Source: JAWXBT01 sp964523015 (GTDB lineage Bacteria; Bdellovibrionota_C; UBA2361; J135). From it: a stretch of 39,792 nt of DNA. A program made the position numbers and the translations under genes. Location of the stretch: the NCBI GenBank assembly GCA_964523015.1, contig CAZFXN010000024.1, positions 1 through 39,792 on the forward strand, read 5' to 3'. Position 1 is the first letter of the stretch; every line of letters starts with the position of its first letter. This document shows, in pieces, positions 14,916-23,281 of the stretch. Under the pieces are notes generated by a model. That model did no database searches. It saw only the letters and a list, made by a program, of their open reading frames with translations, and had not been told where the DNA came from.

Positions 14916-16130
14916 ATGACAAGCAATTCCGATAATTTTTTATCACCAATAATTGAAGTAATCGCTGATTATCGTGCAGGTAAGATGGTCATAATTGTTG
15001 ATGATGATAATCGGGAAAACGAAGGTGACTTAGCGATTGCAACTGAGCATGTAACTGCTGCGATGCTTAGCTTTATGATGAGGGAAGCTCGCGGTCTTAT
15101 CTGTGTGAGTATAGACCAGGCTGTAGCAGAGAGATTAAAATTACTTCCTCAAGTTGATAATAATAATTCAAGATACGGCACCCCTTTTACTGCGACAATT
15201 GATCATAGCTCGCTTGCTCATGCTGGGGTAACTGCAAGAGGACGCGCTTTAACAATGACCAAACTATTAGATTCTAAGTGTGATTCTCTTGATTTCGTCA
15301 CTCCTGGGCATGTTTATCCGTTAGTTGCTAATCCTGCTGGCGTTCTAGCTAGGCGTGGCCAAACTGAGGGAGCATATGATTTAGCCCGCTTAGCAGGACT
15401 TAAACCCTCAGGTGTAATCTGTGAAATATTAAACCCTGATGGCACGATGGCTCGTGGGGACGATTTGATTGCCTTTGCAAAAAAACATGAGTTAAAAATT
15501 ACTTCGATAGAATCGATAGTAGGTCATATTATCGCTAATGAAATTATCGTTAGGGAAGTTACCTCCTCAGATCGTCAAACAATGTACGGTAAGTTTAGGG
15601 TATCTGTATTTGAAAATGATGTTGATCGTAAAGAGCATTTAGCTTTGACTTATGGGCTAGATGACCAGAGTAATAAAACTCCATTAGTAAGGGTGCATTC
15701 AGAGTGCTTAACTGGGGATGTTTTTGGCAGTAGGCGGTGTGATTGTGGTTCGCAGCTATCAACATCAATGAATAAGATTGTTGAGCATGGCAAAGGCGCT
15801 CTGCTTTATTTAAGACAAGAGGGCAGAGGTATTGGGCTTGTTAATAAGCTTAAAGCTTACGAGCTACAAGATCAGGGTCGCGATACTGTTGAGGCTAACC
15901 TTGAACTCGGGTTTGGGGCTGATGAACGGGATTTTGCTGTTGCCGCAAAGATGCTTACTGCACTAGGAATAGATAAGATAAAACTTCTGACTAACAATCC
16001 AAATAAACTCTCCTCAATGAATCAACTTGGTATTGAAGTCACTGAGCGGATCCCTCTAGTTTCTCCAGCCAATGAATATAACCAGCGGTATCTTGACGTG
16101 AAGCGAACTAAGTTGGGGCATTTGATTTAG
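14916..16130 (+). CDS. ribBA: Bifunctional RibBA: GTP cyclohydrolase II with a degenerate DHBP-synthase half
   Basis: RibBA normally supplies both riboflavin precursors: 3,4-dihydroxy-2-butanone 4-phosphate from ribulose 5-phosphate (N-terminal half), and the pyrimidine from GTP (C-terminal half). The C-terminal half (about residues 212-404) looks active, with zinc cysteines C264, C275 and C277, QEGRGIGL (301-308) and TNNP (359-362). The N-terminal half keeps RENEGD (33-38) and the glutamate in ICEI (E170). However, the usual GHTEA segment reads GQTEG, with Q149 where the catalytic histidine is expected, 21 residues before E170 as in Escherichia coli RibB. The usual TGxSAxDR stretch reads AGVTARGR. 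The DHBP-synthase step is therefore probably impaired. There is no clear Shine-Dalgarno. Confidence 0.9.
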   Translation: MTSNSDNFLSPIIEVIADYRAGKMVIIVDDDNRENEGDLAIATEHVTAAMLSFMMREARGLICVSIDQAVAERLKLLPQVDNNNSRYGTPFTATIDHSSLAHAGVTARGRALTMTKLLDSKCDSLDFVTPGHVYPLVANPAGVLARRGQTEGAYDLARLAGLKPSGVICEILNPDGTMARGDDLIAFAKKHELKITSIESIVGHIIANEIIVREVTSSDRQTMYGKFRVSVFENDVDRKEHLALTYGLDDQSNKTPLVRVHSECLTGDVFGSRRCDCGSQLSTSMNKIVEHGKGALLYLRQEGRGIGLVNKLKAYELQDQGRDTVEANLELGFGADERDFAVAAKMLTALGIDKIKLLTNNPNKLSSMNQLGIEVTERIPLVSPANEYNQRYLDVKRTKLGHLI

Positions 16131-16138
16131 AAACTAGC

Positions 16139-16261
16139 TCGATATAAATAAACACACAGGAGCACGCGGAGAGCACGGAGTTAATTATTAGGAGGGGCTT
16201 CCTTTTGGGTCTCGAAGACCGACAAAGCCCCAAAAGAAACCCATCCTAATAATTATATCGA
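16139..16261 (+). ncRNA. Candidate structured leader/regulatory RNA between ribBA and ribH
   Basis: The segment can fold into nested stems. P1 pairs TCGATATAA (16139-16147) with TTATATCGA (16253-16261). P2 pairs TTATTAGGA (16185-16193) with TCCTAATAA (16244-16252). Inside these, P3 pairs GGGGCTT (16194-16200) with AAGCCCC (16225-16231) around a small P4, GGTCT-CGA-AGACC (16208-16220). A competing pairing joins 16195-16209 with 16228-16242. The left internal strand (16148-16184) is purine-rich and repeats AGCACG. A T-tailed hairpin follows at once (16267-16288). It does not match the FMN riboswitch core I know. It could be a new cis-regulatory RNA for ribH, a small RNA, or a mobile repeat. Confidence 0.5.
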
Positions 16262-16266
16262 TGCCT

Positions 16267-16288
16267 GGCCTCCAACTGGGGCCTTTTT
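16267..16288 (+). terminator. Rho-independent terminator after the structured region
   Basis: GGCCTC (16267-16272) pairs with GGGGCC (16278-16283), with one G-U pair and a 5-base loop, followed by TTTTT at 16284-16288. CCTCC at 16269-16273 could instead pair with GGAGG at 16191-16195 inside P2/P3, which would open the terminator. That switch is inferred. Confidence 0.65.
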
Positions 16289-16436
16289 ATGAGATCTTAC
16301 ATCCAATATTTTCAGATAGTTAGCTAGAGTGTTCACAGATTCCTAAAATTTCTCCCTAGCTATGGCATTCAAACAATGAGATCTGTACAATACTAGGTTC
16401 TGCTTTTTGCAGATAACCCTTAGGCTATTAAACTAT

Positions 16437-16492
16437 GAATCACTGAATCACTGAATCACTGAATCATTGAATCACTGAGTCACTGAGTCATG
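16437..16492 (+). repeat. 8-bp tandem repeat x7 in the ribBA-ribH spacer
   Basis: Seven octamers run head-to-tail: GAATCACT three times (16437-16460), GAATCATT, GAATCACT, GAGTCACT and GAGTCATG. There are no spacers between units, so this is a microsatellite-like array. The rest of 16289-16629 contains no open reading frame of note. It holds only AT-rich sequence and the hairpin at 16566-16585. Confidence 0.92.
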
Positions 16493-16565
16493 ATTTAGTA
16501 GCATAACTATTGGAACGGAAAGGTATATTTTATCAGTTCGTTGTTTAATTTTGGGAAGGCTTGTT

Positions 16566-16597
16566 GCTCAATTAGCTAGTTGAGCCTTGTTCTTTTT
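16566..16597 (+). terminator. Terminator- or attenuator-like hairpin 33 bp before ribH
   Basis: GCTCAAT (16566-16572) pairs with GTTGAGC (16579-16585), allowing one G-U pair, around a 6-base loop. A T-rich stretch follows (TTGTTCTTTTT, to 16597). A competing stem pairs AAGGCT (16556-16561) with AGCCTT (16583-16588), so the two forms exclude each other. Its place just before ribH suggests attenuation. The near-perfect DNA palindrome could equally be a protein site. Confidence 0.5.
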
Positions 16598-16629
16598 AGT
16601 TCTTTTTATAGATTTTTCATCTTTGAGAT

Positions 16630-17139
16630 ATGACTAGAGTAATCGAAGGAAAATTAATCACCTCAAATTTCCGATTCGGCATAGTTGTATCCCGCTTCAA
16701 TGGATTTATTACCTCACAACTTCTTAGTGGCGCAATTGACACCTTAGTGCGTCATGGTGCTAGCGAAGATAATATTACAGTAGCCCACGTTCCCGGGAGC
16801 TTTGAAATACCTTTAGTTGCTCAACGACTTGCCAATAGTGGCACCGTTGATGCGATCATTACTCTTGGTGCTGTTATTAGAGGTGCCACCACTCATTACG
16901 ATTTAGTTGCAGGAGAAGTGGCTAAGGGAGTATCAAAAGTTTCTTTAGAATCAGATATTCCTGTTATCTTTGGTGTTATTACAACTGAAAATATTGAGCA
17001 AGCAATTGAACGAGCAGGCTCAAAGGCTGGCAATAAAGGTGCAGAAGCTGCACTTGCTGCAATCGAGATGTTAAATGTTTTAGCTGAAATTAAAGTAGGA
17101 AAGGCTCACGGAAAAAGCATAAAAGTGAGTGCTGTTTAG
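16630..17139 (+). CDS. ribH: 6,7-dimethyl-8-ribityllumazine synthase
   Basis: RibH condenses the ribityl pyrimidine with dihydroxybutanone phosphate to give lumazine, the substrate of RibE. It usually assembles as a pentamer or icosahedral shell. The 169-residue protein has the expected SRFNGFIT start (about residues 20-27), HVPGSFEIPL (about 53-62), and GAVIRGATTHYDLVAGE with the catalytic His near residue 90. VIFGVITTEN and GNKGAEAALAAIEM follow. No key residue is missing. A 499-bp spacer with structured elements separates it from ribBA, unusual for this otherwise tight cluster, so it is probably controlled separately. nusB follows after 41 bp. Confidence 0.96.
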   Translation: MTRVIEGKLITSNFRFGIVVSRFNGFITSQLLSGAIDTLVRHGASEDNITVAHVPGSFEIPLVAQRLANSGTVDAIITLGAVIRGATTHYDLVAGEVAKGVSKVSLESDIPVIFGVITTENIEQAIERAGSKAGNKGAEAALAAIEMLNVLAEIKVGKAHGKSIKVSAV

Positions 17140-17180
17140 AAGTAGTGTATTTTTGTTGTTAATGTATTAAGGCATTAGTT

Positions 17181-17651
17181 ATGGGATCCAGACGTCAAGC
17201 AAGAGAGAACGCACTTCAAGCTTTGTATCAATGCGATACACTAGGTGAATTTAATAAAGACTGCGTTGCTCTTTACTTTACATCTTTTCATGGAGCCTCT
17301 GAGGACGGCGCCCCTCAGACAGAAACCGAGTTCTCTAGAATCTTATCTCTTGGTGTTGTCGAGAATTTAGAATCAATTGATATGCTTATCTCTAGCTGTT
17401 CACAGAATTGGAGTTTGGGCAGGATGTCACGCGTTGATAGAAATATTCTAAGAATTGGCGCATTTGAAATATGTTATCTCCCTGATGTTCCGCCTAACGT
17501 AAGCATAAATGAGGCGATTGAAGTTGCAAAAAAATATGCGGCGGATGATTCCCCAATGTTTATTAATGGTGTGCTTGATAAGGTAGCAACTGAGATCAAA
17601 GCGAATGATGGGATGCCTGCCCAGGTACTTAAGAAAGTCAGTAACGCTTAA
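17181..17651 (+). CDS. nusB: Transcription antitermination factor NusB
   Basis: NusB, with NusE/S10, binds boxA RNA to prevent premature termination in rRNA operons. The 156-residue, all-helical protein has the family start GSRRQARENALQALYQCD. Its C-terminal signature MSRVDRNILRIGAFEI is followed by PPNVSINEAIEVAKKYA and FINGVLDKVA. Length is normal. It is in the conserved ribH-nusB pair. Its TAA overlaps the TAA of the convergent methyltransferase gene, both within a shared TTAA, leaving no room for an intergenic terminator. Confidence 0.95.
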   Translation: MGSRRQARENALQALYQCDTLGEFNKDCVALYFTSFHGASEDGAPQTETEFSRILSLGVVENLESIDMLISSCSQNWSLGRMSRVDRNILRIGAFEICYLPDVPPNVSINEAIEVAKKYAADDSPMFINGVLDKVATEIKANDGMPAQVLKKVSNA

Positions 17652-18886
17652 GTAACGCGTAAAACTAATCCCTTAAGATACTCTCCCTCTAGGTGAAATA
17701 TGCTGAAAGGGTGATCCTCTGATTGACCGAGGCGATAAATAATCTGAACATCACGTCCTGCTTGGGAAGCGGCTGAAAATACTGTCTCTTGAAATTGCTC
17801 TTTGGTTATCAATTGAGAGCAGGAGAATGTAAAGATAATACCATCTGGCTTTATTGATTTAATTGCCAGTCTGTTAATGTCTCTGTACCCATCTACGGCA
17901 CCTCTAATCGCATCACGATGTTTTGCAAATGCTGGAGGGTCTAAGATTATTAGATCATATTTTTGGTCGATATTTCTAAGATACGTAAGACAATCATCAC
18001 AGATTACGTTGTGAACTGGGGTAATAGGGGAGGTAGTGCTTTCATGATTTGTGAACTTCTGTATGTTGTTTTTTTCGCAATTTAATCCGATGTTCTCTTC
18101 ACAAAGCTTTAAGGCGTCCTTTGAGGCATCAACTGAATCAACACTTAGAGCGCCACCAGCTAATGCATAAACAGAGAATCCGCCAGAGTAGGAAAATGCA
18201 TTTAGCACAGTACGATCTTTAGAGAATCTTTTCACCAGCTCTCTATTGCTTCTCTGATCTAAAAAGAAACCGGTCTTTTGACCACGTTCCCAGTCGATGA
18301 TAAATTTATAGCCATTCTCTAGCGCGATTGGTTGATCAGACTTTTCTCCTAATCTATAGAGGGTAGCTGGATCGGCAGCTTGAGTGTCATTTTTAGAAGC
18401 TTTTCTGTAGATAATAGAGATCTCTTGGCCAAAATGCTCTTTTAGAGCTGTCTCAATATCATCAGCAATTAATTGCGCCCCGGTATTTTGGTACTGAATA
18501 ACAAGAGCATTGTCGTATCGATCGACAATTACGCCAGGGAGACCATCTCCTTCTGCATTAACAACCCTATACATTGTTGTTTTAGGATCTAATGTTAGAC
18601 CGATCTTTTGTCGCAAAGTAATGGCATCACGGATCTTTGTTTTCCAGAGATCTTTAGTTGGTGCAGTCTTTTCAAAGGTGAAAATTTTAACAGCGATTGA
18701 GGCATCCGCCCAGAAACCAAACCCTAATGTTTCTTTGTCACTGGAGAGAACTTCTACTACCTCGCCCTCCTGCACCCCATCCTTTGCATCAATGATTGTA
18801 TCAATAGCACCGGAAAACACCCAGGGGTGACGACGTCGGGCAGATTTATCCTTGCCTGGTTTAAGAACTACTTTTTTTATACTCAA
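17648..18886 (-). CDS. RlmI-like class I rRNA (cytosine-C5) methyltransferase
   Basis: A SAM-dependent RNA methyltransferase of the RlmI family (23S rRNA m5C1962 in Escherichia coli). The 412-residue protein has an N-terminal PUA domain (about residues 1-80, RRRHPWVFSGAI). A central RlmI-like part contains GQKTGFFLDQRSNRELVKR. The Rossmann methyltransferase core has VLNAFSYSGGFSVYAL (SAM motif I), DLIILDPPAFAK (motif IV) and FSCSQLI, whose Cys may be catalytic. The start is TTG at 18886, chosen because AGGAG lies 8 nt upstream and the frame begins at the PUA domain. It may form an operon with the upstream membrane genes, with a 30-bp gap. The exact rRNA target is inferred. Confidence 0.85.
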   Translation of the reverse strand: MSIKKVVLKPGKDKSARRRHPWVFSGAIDTIIDAKDGVQEGEVVEVLSSDKETLGFGFWADASIAVKIFTFEKTAPTKDLWKTKIRDAITLRQKIGLTLDPKTTMYRVVNAEGDGLPGVIVDRYDNALVIQYQNTGAQLIADDIETALKEHFGQEISIIYRKASKNDTQAADPATLYRLGEKSDQPIALENGYKFIIDWERGQKTGFFLDQRSNRELVKRFSKDRTVLNAFSYSGGFSVYALAGGALSVDSVDASKDALKLCEENIGLNCEKNNIQKFTNHESTTSPITPVHNVICDDCLTYLRNIDQKYDLIILDPPAFAKHRDAIRGAVDGYRDINRLAIKSIKPDGIIFTFSCSQLITKEQFQETVFSAASQAGRDVQIIYRLGQSEDHPFSIFHLEGEYLKGLVLRVT

Positions 18887-18916
18887 TTTTGTGGCTCCTG
18901 CATGGTGCTTTGTTCT

Positions 18917-20812
18917 TTATCTTTGCGCTTTTACTTCAGCCGTTGCTTTCTTGATTTTTCCTTGTCGAAGGAATCCTATCTCTGACACTGACCAATCAAA
19001 ATGTTTACTTTCACCAGTCTGTTGAATTAATACACAACCAGTTTTGATTGTATGAGGAAAAAGTATATTAACCCATCCTTGCGGACCATAATATGGAAAT
19101 CCATTCTTTGAGTATAGTGTTGGGCCAAGCCATTGGCGATAATCTATAATTGTTTCAAAATCAGAATCATCAGGTCTTACTGCATTGCACGAGGATCTAT
19201 GTTTTATACGAATGCCGCGTGGAAAATCACTTTTATAACTGCCAAGCTCAAGGAAAACCCCATCTATTTCCTCTTCTGCTGGGATATTAATTAAGATCCA
19301 TTCATCGCCAGTTTGCTGTCCACTGTTAGTTGACCAACGTGTAGAGATGTCACGATCGTGCATAAAGTTCGCAAACTCATCGGATACAGATGACGATACC
19401 TTAGCTTTAAGTTTGTATGCAGAGATTCTTCTCCTTGAGAGATCTTGCCACGATCTATCTAAGGTAATGACACCTCGCTCTTTAATCAGGTGATAAGAGG
19501 GAGAGAGTAATTTTTCAGATAATTCAGGAATACTTTGAAATTCTTTAAATAAATCATCTGAATTAGCTTCACTAAACTTAGGAAATGATAGATTAGGGAA
19601 AGATAAAGACGTCAATCCTACTGGCGCAACTATAAGTGCAAGTATCGTTAAAGCAAGTGGTAGGACNNNNNNNNNNCAGAATCTCTCTACGATTGTATTT
19701 ACGCCACAGGATAAAAGTAAAATTAAAATTGAAACTATAATTGGAGTTAAAGGCACTAGGAAAAATCCTGGAATAAGACGAGAGACTGTTGATAGAGGAG
19801 CAATTTGAGCAAGTGGTTCCGAAAGAATAACATCTAAAAGTACAGCTAGGCTCATGGCCATTAAAGTATTGTATAGAAATCGATCGGTAGATCTCTTGCT
19901 ACTATAAGAATTGCGGCAAAAGCTTCGATAAAAATAGATAGCTGAGATCAGTATAAAGATTGGAATTATAAACGTAGAGCTAACATGGCTTCGAGAGATG
20001 ACCGGCAGTGGCAATTCAGGACCAAATAGTGGCCTTAAAAATCCAGGGATTCCATCATCCTCAGCCAATCCAGATTTTGTAAGTGGATAATCAGGAAATA
20101 ACGGTAGCTGAGTTGTTAATGACATATAGATAGCTGGTAATAGTACTACAGCTAGACCGAGCCAAACGCGAGATGTCCTACATCCCTTAGGTTTTGTAAC
20201 AATTACATAGCTCAGTATTGCAGGAATAATAGAGAGGTATAGTGCGCTTTGTGCATTTCTGATTGAGAAAAAAATTAGAATTAAAAAGGTTAGAGATGAA
20301 TTTTTAGGAAAATTATAAAAATAGTAAAGAGCAACAATAAGTAATGGCAACCAAATAATTGTAGATAAAACTGTTGTATCTAAACCAAATAAAAACAAAA
20401 TAGCTAAAGGAAGTAATATCGAAGCAGTTACTGCATAAAAATTTGTATAAAAATTTGATAGCTCAGGAACCTTGATTTCAGATTTTGGCGCTTTAATTCT
20501 AGACTGCTTATTTTGATGCCAAGTAAAGATTAGTAAATATAATCCGAATGATAAAATCGCTAAGTTTAAAGATATAAAGTAGGTAGATTCTGTTACTGGA
20601 AGAAACTTTAGCCAAAACTCATCAAGTTGCCATGCGAAAAAAGTATTATAGGTAAAATTAATTACTGAATGATTGCCGACTATTACTTTGTTGCTTGAAA
20701 AGAATGAATCTACAGTTAAGTCAAAGAGATCAAGGATCAGGATAGAGGCAGCTCCAACTATCAAAGCAGCAATCAAGGCATATATTATATGAGCTGAATT
20801 ATTTTTAGTCAT
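18917..20812 (-). CDS. Multispanning membrane protein with a discoidin-like C-terminal domain
   Basis: I do not recognise a named family. The 631-residue product (start ATG at 20812) has about ten to twelve predicted membrane helices over residues 1-420. A soluble, probably extracytoplasmic C-terminal region follows (about 430-625). Its DRDISTRWST...DEWILINIP...IDGVFLELGS pattern resembles F5/8 type C (discoidin) sugar-binding domains. The ATG overlaps the TGA of the upstream gene as ATGA, so translation is coupled. A TTG at 20824 is a weaker alternative. Ten Ns at 19667-19676 leave about four residues unknown, and the frame stays open only if the true gap keeps phase. A role with the neighbouring GT-C-like protein in glycan synthesis or transfer is inferred. 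Confidence 0.72.
   Translation of the reverse strand: MTKNNSAHIIYALIAALIVGAASILILDLFDLTVDSFFSSNKVIVGNHSVINFTYNTFFAWQLDEFWLKFLPVTESTYFISLNLAILSFGLYLLIFTWHQNKQSRIKAPKSEIKVPELSNFYTNFYAVTASILLPLAILFLFGLDTTVLSTIIWLPLLIVALYYFYNFPKNSSLTFLILIFFSIRNAQSALYLSIIPAILSYVIVTKPKGCRTSRVWLGLAVVLLPAIYMSLTTQLPLFPDYPLTKSGLAEDDGIPGFLRPLFGPELPLPVISRSHVSSTFIIPIFILISAIYFYRSFCRNSYSSKRSTDRFLYNTLMAMSLAVLLDVILSEPLAQIAPLSTVSRLIPGFFLVPLTPIIVSILILLLSCGVNTIVERFXXXXVLPLALTILALIVAPVGLTSLSFPNLSFPKFSEANSDDLFKEFQSIPELSEKLLSPSYHLIKERGVITLDRSWQDLSRRRISAYKLKAKVSSSVSDEFANFMHDRDISTRWSTNSGQQTGDEWILINIPAEEEIDGVFLELGSYKSDFPRGIRIKHRSSCNAVRPDDSDFETIIDYRQWLGPTLYSKNGFPYYGPQGWVNILFPHTIKTGCVLIQQTGESKHFDWSVSEIGFLRQGKIKKATAEVKAQR
19667..19676. 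other. Assembly gap, 10 Ns
   Basis: Ten Ns inside the membrane protein gene. Unlike the first gap, the flanks share no duplicated sequence. The true length is unknown. Confidence 0.97.
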
Positions 20813-23088
20813 AGAGCGTTCCAAACTCGCTGCCAGATAGGGATTGAGCTTATCTTGATATCAGTATTAATGGGACAATTAGTAAGATTAATAAAATTTG
20901 AATTTTCGTATGCTAGATAGGGGGTCACTGTACAGCCATCAGCTTTAGCAGCATCTGCTTTAATAAATGGGAAATAAGTAAACTTTATCACAGCATCTTT
21001 AGTTGTTAATTTTAAAACTACATCATTCGAACTCTGCGAAACTATCTCCCCTGATCCTTCTATAAAATAGTTTGGGGTATAGTTTAATCTCTTAAAGATG
21101 GAAAATTTCTCAAAAGACCAGACTTTTTCATACTGCTCCGGGTGCTTTAGAAAATAATTTTTCCAGAAAGGCTCATGAGCGACTATTGAACTTACATTTA
21201 AAAGATTCAGGAATTCTTGAATCCCTGAATCTTTTCTAGTTCTAAAACTTTCTGGAATTACATCTGTATACCACCACTGAGTATGATAATAAGCGGCTGT
21301 AATTAGAGGTTTATTGGTAAACGAAGCAAGAGGCGCAACATGGCCCCCACTAATATCTTGAAGTACGAAACCTGAAAATAGTACTCGTCCATCTCCAGCA
21401 TGCTGCTTAATACCCCCTGCTAAGTTCTCTACTAACGGTGAAGCAAAGTAATACTGCTCGATACTTCTATTTGATAGCAGATATGAAACACTAAACGGTA
21501 TAGCAAATATAAATCCCCCAGTTAATGAGGTGAGCAATAGTTTTATGTTGGTTGGATTAATAAGTACAGAGTTCCAAATTTTCTCAAAAGTGAGAGCTGT
21601 TGGAACACACATACAAATTAAATAAACGATCAACATTCGATCTAATTCTAATTGTGGTTTAAAGGAGTAGAGAATGGCACCACATACAAGAAACCAACCA
21701 GCAGAAAGAAATAACATCTTTTTATGGAACTTGTTTGAGATAAGAAAGATTCCCGGTAATCCTAAAAATAAAAGAAGCGGATTAGCAGAGATAGCTTGTT
21801 CTCTTAAGTGTGAGAGCGCATCTTTTAGATTGAATCCAGAAGCTTTCATCTTAAAAAGCTTTTTATCATTAGATAAAGATTTCTCAGCTAAGGTTGCAGT
21901 GTCAATAGTTGCAGTTGGGTAGTGACTTGATTCTGAGACAACAAATGAAGCTACTTTTGACACTGTAGCAAATGGAATAACCCAACTAAGCTGAAGTAAA
22001 GAAAATAAGATAATCCAGAGGAGCTTTCCTCTGTTTTTTATCAATCTAGGAAGGGACAATACCCCAACAAAACAAAAAGGTAAGAAGACTATAATAGCCC
22101 CCGGCCATAAAAGAGTGAGAGTAAAAGATAGAAAAAATAGTAAAAGTTCAGATCGGCTAATGTGAATATCTTTTGCTAGAAAACAGGAGAGGAGTGCTAG
22201 GTTAAGTGGGATCAAGGCAACTGAGACTGTAAACCCTAAAGTTCCATACTTTAATGACCAGCGGTACCACAATAGGCTGACCCCGAGTGATAAAAGTGCA
22301 CTTACAAATTGTACAAAGCGGGAGCCTCCGTATTTTGATGCAGCTAACCCAACAGAAAGCGGCAGGAGAAAAAACAAAGTAGCAACAACGATGATATTAT
22401 AACTGTCGATTACAGAGAAAAACGCAATCAATGGACTAAACAAGAGAAATGGACTTAGCACTCCAGTTGCAAAAAATTCCCGTGCATCGACTCCTGCATT
22501 CCAATGAGGACTGTAAAAGGGGATATAGGGAAAGTTCTCCTTTAATAGAGTTAATCTATAGATAAAGGAGGCATGGTCATCTGAAAATAGAACTCTCCCA
22601 TTAGCTTCACAAAAAAAACTATAGGTTAGGAGTAGAACTGAAATGATTAGAAAAAAACTCCAGAAGTTACGAATTTGCTTTTTTAAAACATAATACACAA
22701 AGAGACCACCTAAGAGGATCTCTCCACGAATACTAGGCCCCTGAAGTAGGTTGTAGTATCGAACTAGCCAGTCTGATAAAAAAACTAATGGAATAACAGA
22801 AACATACCCCCATGGGTTTAGAAAAAGTATTGGATTAAAGGTTTTTCCAAACGTTATTCCACCAATTATGAATCCAATTCCCCAGATAAATGAGTATCTT
22901 AGAGAAGCAAATATTTCAAAACCGGAGTTGTCCCAGAATGAACTTCTTCCAGCTAGGAGACCAAAGAGGATTATAGCTATGCCAAAGGATACTAAATAAG
23001 ACCCTGGTGGTGGTTTTACGGACATTAAGTCCTTTTTTGAACCTCCACCTTCGAAATCAAAAATTATGGGAACTTTAATTGAGGACAT
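20809..23088 (-). CDS. Large membrane protein, probable GT-C-fold glycosyltransferase
   Basis: A 759-residue protein with a hydrophilic first 30 residues, about twelve to fourteen hydrophobic helices (to about residue 540), and a soluble C-terminal part of about 200 residues. An acidic SDD motif (S169-D171) sits just after a hydrophobic helix, with a PFYSPHWNAGVD loop soon after. Acidic residues at this spot are the usual metal/acceptor site of GT-C glycosyltransferases that use lipid-linked sugars. Similar proteins are often annotated as 6-pyruvoyl-tetrahydropterin-synthase-related membrane proteins. Its TGA overlaps the ATG of the next gene. No glycan locus is otherwise present. The substrate is unknown, and a polysaccharide or glycoprotein role is inferred. 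Confidence 0.65.
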   Translation of the reverse strand: MSSIKVPIIFDFEGGGSKKDLMSVKPPPGSYLVSFGIAIILFGLLAGRSSFWDNSGFEIFASLRYSFIWGIGFIIGGITFGKTFNPILFLNPWGYVSVIPLVFLSDWLVRYYNLLQGPSIRGEILLGGLFVYYVLKKQIRNFWSFFLIISVLLLTYSFFCEANGRVLFSDDHASFIYRLTLLKENFPYIPFYSPHWNAGVDAREFFATGVLSPFLLFSPLIAFFSVIDSYNIIVVATLFFLLPLSVGLAASKYGGSRFVQFVSALLSLGVSLLWYRWSLKYGTLGFTVSVALIPLNLALLSCFLAKDIHISRSELLLFFLSFTLTLLWPGAIIVFLPFCFVGVLSLPRLIKNRGKLLWIILFSLLQLSWVIPFATVSKVASFVVSESSHYPTATIDTATLAEKSLSNDKKLFKMKASGFNLKDALSHLREQAISANPLLLFLGLPGIFLISNKFHKKMLFLSAGWFLVCGAILYSFKPQLELDRMLIVYLICMCVPTALTFEKIWNSVLINPTNIKLLLTSLTGGFIFAIPFSVSYLLSNRSIEQYYFASPLVENLAGGIKQHAGDGRVLFSGFVLQDISGGHVAPLASFTNKPLITAAYYHTQWWYTDVIPESFRTRKDSGIQEFLNLLNVSSIVAHEPFWKNYFLKHPEQYEKVWSFEKFSIFKRLNYTPNYFIEGSGEIVSQSSNDVVLKLTTKDAVIKFTYFPFIKADAAKADGCTVTPYLAYENSNFINLTNCPINTDIKISSIPIWQRVWNAL

Positions 23089-23281
23089 TTCGCCTATTAA
23101 TATTCACTAGAATAGTCATTCATTGAGGTCATATTACATGAATGTTAGCTTATGAGAAATTGTGGAAAAGAGAATTTTTTTGTAAACTGTTCAGTTATGG
23201 ATGTGTTAGGATCGCACCCACACGCTGAGGGATAACCTTAGTTCAGTTCTTTTTACAATTTAGCTTGAGGAGGGCCATTAT

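Noticed and set aside
16182..16255. Integron attC site
   Set aside because: The long imperfect hairpin is suggestive, but no GTTRRRY core pair or integrase gene is visible.
16437..16492. CRISPR-like array
   Set aside because: The 8-bp units are directly adjacent with no spacers, and no cas genes are present. It is a simple tandem repeat.
16131..16629. FMN riboswitch controlling ribH
   Set aside because: I could not find the conserved FMN aptamer core segments. The fold seen is different.
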